Source: Oncomelania hupensis (taxonomy: Eukaryota > Mollusca > Gastropoda > Littorinimorpha > Pomatiopsidae). From it: a stretch of 64,000 nt of DNA. Both the position numbers and the translations under genes were made by a program. The stretch lies in contig CM072515.1 in NCBI GenBank assembly GCA_036898135.1, positions 54,631,736 to 54,695,735 of the forward strand, read 5' to 3'. The notes beneath the pieces were generated by a model. It was given only the letters and a program-made list of their open reading frames with translations. It searched no databases and was not told where the DNA came from. This document shows positions 57,549 to 64,000 of this stretch, in pieces (position 1 is the first letter of the stretch; each line of letters opens with the position of its first letter).

Positions 57549-58103
57549 TTGCTTTAGGTCCAGTGGACTCTTCGGAGCCAAATCAGGACCGGACAACCCC
57601 TGATCCGCATAAAAGATCTGCTGAAACAACCCTAGTGGTAAAACTGAAAGCTCTCCACCAGCCAGTCACTTTACAATAAAGACATCCCACGGACGGGACG
57701 CTGAGGCTGTACTCTAATTTATCGAACCCCCGTTTACAAAAACAAAATAGAATACAAACATCATTATAAATTACCAACAAAACACATACGTATAAAATGC
57801 CTACATTGCTAAATAATAACATCATAGGAAGCCCTAGTGACCACCTGGCAGAAAGCGTCCAATATTCCCAAGCTGGTCCAACAGACCTCATACACAAATA
57901 AGGAGTCTTGTCCCGGAAGAGTTTTCAAGAAAAAAGGTAGGTGACTGGTCTGGCGAAGAAGAAGATAATTAGCAGATTGATAGAACAGAGCAGGAATGAG
58001 AAAGAGCAAATGAGAAAGAAGCAACAGTGGGAATTTAAAGCACTAAATTTCCAGAAAGTGGGGATACTATTTATACTGAAACCCCCGGCACCCCAACGGG
58101 GGT
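57549..58103 (-). mobile_element. family A retroposon, copy 5
   Basis: Minus-strand copy lacking the first 130 bp or so of the full element. From the right it reads CCCGTTGGGGTGCCGGGGGT to CCGCTGGACCTAAAGCAATA. The flanking ATATAGGTAAAT on both sides looks like a TSD. Confidence 0.85.
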
Positions 58104-58829
58104 ATATAGGTAAATAAGGCAATGTTGCTAAATGAAAAATTATTTACCGATATATTGCATTATTTAGCAGATTGTGTTTAATAATGTGTTATTTAGAAAT
58201 GTTTCTAAATATTTTGCTTGTTTAACTATAATAATGCATTATTTAGCAGAATTTGCTAAATAAAGTATTATTTTGAAGATGTTGCTAAATAATGCATTAT
58301 TTATGTAAAAAATTCATTGTATAGGGGACTGCCATTTTCATTATTCAGGGGATTCCAGGATTCGCTTGAAAACTTGTTTTTTTAAAATAATTTTTCTGCT
58401 GTCTATTATTAAATGCAAGGTCTCCCCAAAGATTGTGTATCCAAAATGTGTGATAATTATTTAGTTTTCAACATAAACTACTCCACAAATTCGAAGACAA
58501 AACGTCTGTAACCTCCCGAACACAAACGAAAGGTCAAGGTCAGTTTTTGTGCGGGAATGTTCAGTTTTGTGAGTATCTCGTCCCAAAAAAAAAAGAAGCT
58601 TTCTGTTTGTATTTATTTACCTAGAAACTGTGTTGAGACAGTGTTTTGATTTGTTCTTTTCAGTTGAATTATGTTCTAATTTCAAATGGAAAGTTTCAGC
58701 TTAATCGAACCTACCTGAGATTTGGCGGAAGTACTCTGGAGGCAAGGACTCCAAAAGCAGAAATAATGATGGCTCCCTCTTTATCGGAGCCGTTACCGTT
58801 GCAGTCTCGTATAATAAGACTGTTGCAAA

Positions 58830-58991
58830 GGAAAGGTCGCTGGTTCGAATCCCGGATTGGTCAACGTGTGATCATATTATTTTCCCCTTTACCAACAACT
58901 GGCCCGCTGGTGTCAGTATAAATCGGTCCAGTAGTCACCTATATGCGAAAGTGTCGTGTGACTATAATCTACAAACAACAACAACAACAAC
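58830..58991 (+). mobile_element. tRNA-related SINE, second copy (5' part diverged)
   Basis: Identical or nearly so to 16012-16155 from GGTCGCTGGTTCGAATCCCG onward, ending in (CAA)n. The A-box end is replaced by unrelated sequence. Confidence 0.85.
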
Positions 58992-59467
58992 GAATACAAA
59001 ATAGAGTGGAATAAAGTAGTTGCCTCAATTTGAATCGCAAAACAGCGTAAAATCACGATTTTGCCATTTTCTTTATCACTACCACATAACTTCACAGTAA
59101 AACGACATGTACAGTCCTGCGAATCCACTAAATAATGAAAATTACTATCCCTAAACAATGAATTGTTTATGTAAATAATGCATTATTTAGCAACATCTTC
59201 TAAACAATATATTATTTAGCAAATTCAGGTAAATAATGCAATATATAGGTAAACAAATAATTATTTAGAGACATTTCAAAATAATACATTATTTAACACA
59301 ATCTGCTAAATAATTCATTATATAGGTAAATAATTCCTTATTTAGCAAAATGCCTTATTTACCTATATCATGATGTATTTATGTAAACAATATATTGTTT
59401 AGGTAAATAATAAGTTAGTTACGGGGAAAATATATTATTTAGAGAAATCTTATATTGTTTGTAAATA

Positions 59468-60173
59468 CCCCTTGGGGTCATGAGCAATCTTGCCACTGTA
59501 GATTGTTCTAACCTATAAAGGGTACAGTGAAAGCCCCAGTTGAAAACCTGTCTTGCCTTTGTAGGCATGACAAATTAACTGTGGCAACAGTTCCCCCCGT
59601 TGGAGTGCCGGGGGTTTCAGTATAAATAGTATCCCCACTTTCTGGAAATTTAGTGCTTTAAATTCCCACTGTCGCTGTCTTCCTCATTTGCTCTTTCCCA
59701 TTCCCGATCTGTCCTACCACTCTGCTATACTATCTTCTTTTTCGCTAGATCAATGACCTACCTTTTTTCTTGAAAACTCTTCCTGGACAAGACTCCTTGT
59801 TTGTGTATGAGGTCTGTTGGATCAGCTTGGGAGTGTTGGACGCTTTCTGCCGGGTGGTCACTAGGGCTTCCTATGAATGTACTATTTAGCAATATAGGCA
59901 TTTTATATGTATGTTTTTTGTTGTTGATTTATAATGATGTTTGTATTCTATTTTGTTTTTGTAATCGGGGAGTTCGCGTAGTTGAGGTCAACCCTCAGCC
60001 GTCCCTCGCGTGGGATGTCTTTATTGTAAAGTGACTGGCCGGTGGAGGGCATTCAATTTTCCCACTGGGGTTGTTTCAACAGATCTTTTATGCGGATCGG
60101 GGGTTGTCCGGTCCTGATTTGGCTCGGAAGAGTCCGCTGGACCTAAAGCAATAATAAATCAATCAATCAATCA
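59468..60173 (+). mobile_element. family A retroposon, copy 6, full length, TSD about 16 bp
   Basis: 706 bp starting CCCCTTGGGGTCATGAGC and ending (AATC)n, closely matching the 35238 copy. The flanks ATATTGTTTGTAAATA and ATATTGTTTGTAAACA (59452-59467 and 60174-60189) form a 16-bp TSD with one mismatch. It sits inside the foldback element. Confidence 0.9.
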
Positions 60174-60281
60174 ATATTGTTTGTAAACAAATAATTATTT
60201 AGAAAGTATGCCTCTAAATAAAGATTATTTAGCTGAAAGGGGGGAAAATAAATATTTTAAAAGGGGAATTCCACACACAAC

Positions 60282-60966
60282 GGCAGGCTCACGGCTAAAC
60301 GAAAAGAATACACACACCCACACAAAAGAGCAATTTCAACTACATGCGACATAAAGCATAATACACTTTTACATTTATTTTTTTTTTTAAATTCAAATTT
60401 ACATAGCAAAAAAAAGAAGTTAAGCTTCCTTAAGTCTCAACTAAGCAGTGTGAGTTGTAGCAATAATTTTGTCCTAATTTAAGTTGTCTCCGACATTTTG
60501 ACGTCTCAGGCTGTTGCATGGATCTGCAGCACATGCTCAACAATTAGTTTTATACAATAAATAATTATGTAACTGTACAAAAGGGGTTTCCCATGTTAAT
60601 GTTTTCCATGAAGGGAGGGGGGATATAATTTTACATTCTGTTTACACAATCCTTTTGAAGGTACTCCTATAAAATCTTATTTGAAGTATAAATTGCATAA
60701 AGCATGTAACTTATTTACCGGGGTTAATTACTGCAAAGTTGCCTTTTGGTAAAATACAAAAGTTTATTATTATTTCTTTTTAATGTTTTAAAAATCTTTC
60801 TCTAAACATTGCCTGCTTGCACACACATGAACACACGCACACCCACACACACACACACACACACAAAAGTACAAACATACAAGTTAAAACAAATCAAATT
60901 AAAAGACAGCAAAAAGTGAAACAAAGCGAGCAATACATAAGTGAGGGAGAGAGAATAAGAAGAAAA

Positions 60967-61011
<45 letters not shown>

Positions 61012-62585
61012 GGGGAGGGGGGAAGAGAGAGAGAAGGTTGCTTGTTGTCATTACACAATAAAATAATTTTCTTTGTCATGTTTTTCCGTTCATATAACAC
61101 CTGTTTAAATCATCTATTTCTTTATTACTTTTTTCATTTTCGATTATATTGTATTTATTTTCTCTTATACTATAGTTGCTTGTTTGTTTTCTTTTTTTAA
61201 TGTTGAGAAGATTAATTACTATACTTCTGTTTTTCTTACTTTATACTTGTTCCTGTTCGCCAGACATTTCATTGCTATCATTTATCAAAGGGTAGCACTT
61301 ATTTAAGCTTTGCTTTTGTGTGCCCTTTATGTTCTCCATGCTTTGTTTGCTTGTCTCGTGAATAATAAAATTCTTTTAAAACCAATATGACTATTAAATA
61401 TACATGATTAAAAAAATGTTTTTAAATTAAATTTATTCTAAATTGCATTTAATTTGTTTTAGTTGTTAATTCCATTTGTCCACTATCGCCTAATTGATTG
61501 GTTGATAAAATGTTTAACTATACAGTACAATTATTTATTTATTTAATTATCTGGATGCTTGCTTGGTTTAAGGGGGGATTGGTTGATTGTTTCACTTTGT
61601 TAGAACCCAAGAAAGACACATTCTCCACAAAATGTAAACATGTTATCATTATTTTACTTTAATCAGTTTATTAAAAAAAAGTCAAATCTGACCTTTTTAT
61701 GTGGAGGGAGAGGGGTGAAATTGAGGGCGTGGGGAATATTAGTGAAGGTCATGACTGCACCTTGTTTTGATGTGTTGTTGATGTATTGCAAGCAGTTTAA
61801 ATCCGGTTTCATGGAATAGCTTTGGGATTTCATAACCATTGACACCTTATATGTACAAGCAAACCAGATAATGTGTACACAAGTATTACACAGTCTTAGG
61901 TCTTTTGTAGACCAGATAACGTGTCTACAGTATTACATAGTCTTAGGTCTTTTGTACAATATGTGGTAAAATACGGAGGTGTAGTATAGGTCTACTTTTT
62001 GTTGCACCCATATATGTGTGAAGAATGCTTTCTGTTGGGTTTTTTATTTGTCATAACTTACGATTCGTACCCGCTGTGGATAGAATGTTTACGTCGTCAG
62101 ACGCCTCGCTGTGTAAAGAAAGTGATTTTGTTTACCTAGATATTCATAGATTTTTGTGTCAATAAAACTTGCAATTGCGTATGTAAAAAGTATTAATGTT
62201 TACGATTTAGTGACTGCAGTGGAGGAAAACAACAACAATAACAAATAACCAACAGCTATTATACAAAATAAATTATTATTATTATTAGCTATACTGCTGG
62301 AGTTGCATCCGTCTATTTACTTTTTTGTCATTTACATTGAAATTTTTAAAAAAACCTTACACAGACGGTTCTAATTTATTGTATGATTAATGATTTATGC
62401 AACGAAAAGCGTAATATTGTAAATGAGGAGTTATTTTCATACTGATTGCACACTAACGCTTACAGTTTGTGTAATGATATAACAGTAAAAGCCTTACAAC
62501 AATGAACAGTTTTGAATTTTTGTTTACGTTTTTTTTTCTTTTCTCTCTCTCACTCACCTCTCTTTCTCTCTCTCTTGAAAAAAGG

Positions 62586-62588
<3 letters not shown>
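60282..62588. other. intergenic, AT-rich, no gene
   Basis: Contains (CA)n at about 60845-60864 and (AG)n at about 60970-61010. A 56-bp tandem duplication lies at about 61864-61965 (ACCAGATAAYGTGT ... CTTAGGTCTTTTGTA). AATAAAA near 61363 and AATAAA near 62160 have no associated reading frame. Confidence 0.5.
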
Positions 62589-62667
<79 letters not shown>

Positions 62668-62931
62668 ATGTTTCCAAACAATACACTCCCCTCCCCTTCA
62701 CCCTCGTTTTCTAAAAAAACAAACAAACAAACAACAACACAGACAGGTTCATGGTTCTCCGCGACCTTGCACCCATTACTGTGGCTGCTATTATTGCATC
62801 TGCCCCTCCTCCCCCCTTTCCACCCCTCCAAATCCCGGTTTAGACTGCCTGACCTAGATAGCTTATCGACCATCGAGTGACAAATGGGTCACCTGGCGAG
62901 CAGCCAAATTAAGAACTAGGTCGCGCTAGAG

Positions 62932-62967
<36 letters not shown>

Positions 62968-63117
62968 ACAGGGTTGGGGAGTATGGAGTTGGGGGTAAGA
63001 GAATGACACTGCCACATAATTATAGGCTAGATGTATAGCCTGTCTTCGACTTCTTCTTCAAACTCATTGACACAGAATCTAACCCTAGGTGTCTGGAGAG
63101 GGAGAAAGGAAGGTAAG

Positions 63118-63180
<63 letters not shown>

Positions 63181-63437
63181 GTGGTGGAGAGTTTGGGAGA
63201 AAGGGGTGGAAGATAGACACAGAGTGAGTATATTTATACGCTGGGTGAGTCTGTGTGTATGTGGGGTGAGTATGTGTGTGAGGGGAGGCGAGGGGACGGT
63301 CGGGAGAGCTGAGGGGGGGGAGGTAGGGGGGCTAATCGCTATCCCTGTCAATGTAGCCCATCAGTCTCTTCCAACACTGCAAAGCGCTCACGATGTATAA
63401 TAAAACGACAATAATACACACATAGTGATACCCTCAA

Positions 63438-63481
<44 letters not shown>

Positions 63482-63503
63482 CACCAAGAGTATAAATAAT
63501 TAT

Positions 63504-63555
<52 letters not shown>

Positions 63556-63648
63556 GACAAAGAGAGAGAGAGCATAATTATTTATACTCTTGGTGAGTCT
63601 ATTTATACTCTTGGTGAGAGCATAATTATTTATACTAGTGAGTCTCTC

Positions 63649-63709
<61 letters not shown>

Positions 63710-64000
63710 AGGGTGGGATGTGGGGTTGCGGGCAAATCGCTAAACTTGTCAAGAAATGTAACCTATCAGTCTCTGCCAAAACTGCCAAGTGATCACGATG
63801 TATAATAAAACAACATAATACACACATATACCCTCCCCACCATCCAAAAAAAGGGGGTGGTGGGGTGGAGGGTGGGCGGAGGGCGCGCCCTCACAAACAC
63901 ACACACGCCTTTCGTCTCAGTGGGCATCACATAACCTAATCTCCCAGTCACATCTATTTCTCCAGATGTCTAGCTCTTTCCTTCACTTTACTTCTTACCC
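62589..64000. repeat. AG/CT microsatellite-rich end of window with duplicated flanks
   Basis: CT or AG arrays occur at about 62589-62662, 62930-62967, 63121-63176, 63443-63479, 63505-63553 and 63641-63705. A unit with CACGATGTATAATAAAACRAC occurs twice (63390 and 63794), preceded each time by CAGTCTCT. No coding sequence. Confidence 0.8.
63479..63599. repeat. long hairpin with AG/CT-extended arms
   Basis: Left arm from 63479 (ACTCACCAAGAGTATAAATA...) and right arm to 63599 are perfect inverse repeats of more than 35 bp that run into CT and AG arrays. A partial third copy of the right arm follows at about 63600-63640. Confidence 0.85.

Larger units (their letters stand above)
57284..60273. 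mobile_element. long foldback (TIR) element carrying nested insertions
   Basis: The left end TGGAATTCCCTTTGTAAAAT (57286) and the right end (inverse of TGGAATTCCCCTTTTAAAAT) start inverted repeats that match for roughly 250 bp (CTTTCAGCTAAATAA, AAGATTTCTC-AAATAATATA, TTATTTACCTAAACAATA). An 8-bp TSD CACACAAC is at 57276-57283 and 60274-60281. The interior is a string of imperfect palindromes such as AAATAATGCATTATTTA. Two family A copies and a SINE have inserted; without the two family A copies it would be about 1.7 kb. No transposase. Confidence 0.75.

Overview
This window looks like invertebrate animal nuclear DNA, most likely from a mollusc and perhaps a gastropod. The reasons are spliced metazoan genes with GT-AG introns, AT-rich introns, very long AG, CA, TA and AAT microsatellites, and a dense mix of hAT-like, P-like, LTR, LINE and SINE elements. 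No prokaryotic features were seen. The species assignment is inferred from overall character, not from a database match.

Host genes. A head-to-head pair sits at the left end. PACRG (axonemal parkin co-regulated gene) is on the minus strand, with CDS exons 4391-4510, 1310-1444, 629-800 and 19-168, and its 3' part lies outside the window. MRPS15 (mitochondrial ribosomal protein uS15m) is on the plus strand, with eight coding exons from 4758 to 12637. They are separated by about 250 bp that probably acts as a bidirectional promoter. In the middle-right, three minus-strand exons (48305-48493, 42766-42954, 37356-40973), all phase 0, assemble into a predicted protein of about 1331 aa that I do not recognise. 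It carries twelve 22-residue repeats and then 21 modules of the form SRKSS...CxCx3CxC. A single-exon bHLH transcription factor with a Gln-rich N terminus lies at 55501-56586.

Mobile DNA fills most of the rest, much of it nested, and target-site duplications (TSDs) allow many elements to be delimited to the base. MRPS15 intron 1 holds a P-element-like remnant (5406-7579: inverted repeats plus a THAP zinc-finger exon) with a decayed hAT element inside it. Family A is a non-coding retroposon of about 710 bp. It has at least seven copies, one 5'-truncated to 65 bp with an 11-bp TSD, and several copies were themselves used as targets. Family B is a LINE with a (GGATA)n tail. Two of its copies have an inverted 5' part, the signature of twin priming. 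Other elements are MITEs with 8-bp, 6-bp and 5-bp TSDs, two 1.4-kb LTRs, three tRNA-related SINEs, a long foldback element (57284-60273), and a TIR-bounded unit that combines telomere-like CCCTAA runs with a perfect dyad around GACGTC.

The right end (60274-64000) has no gene I can support and is dominated by AG/CT arrays and a long hairpin.
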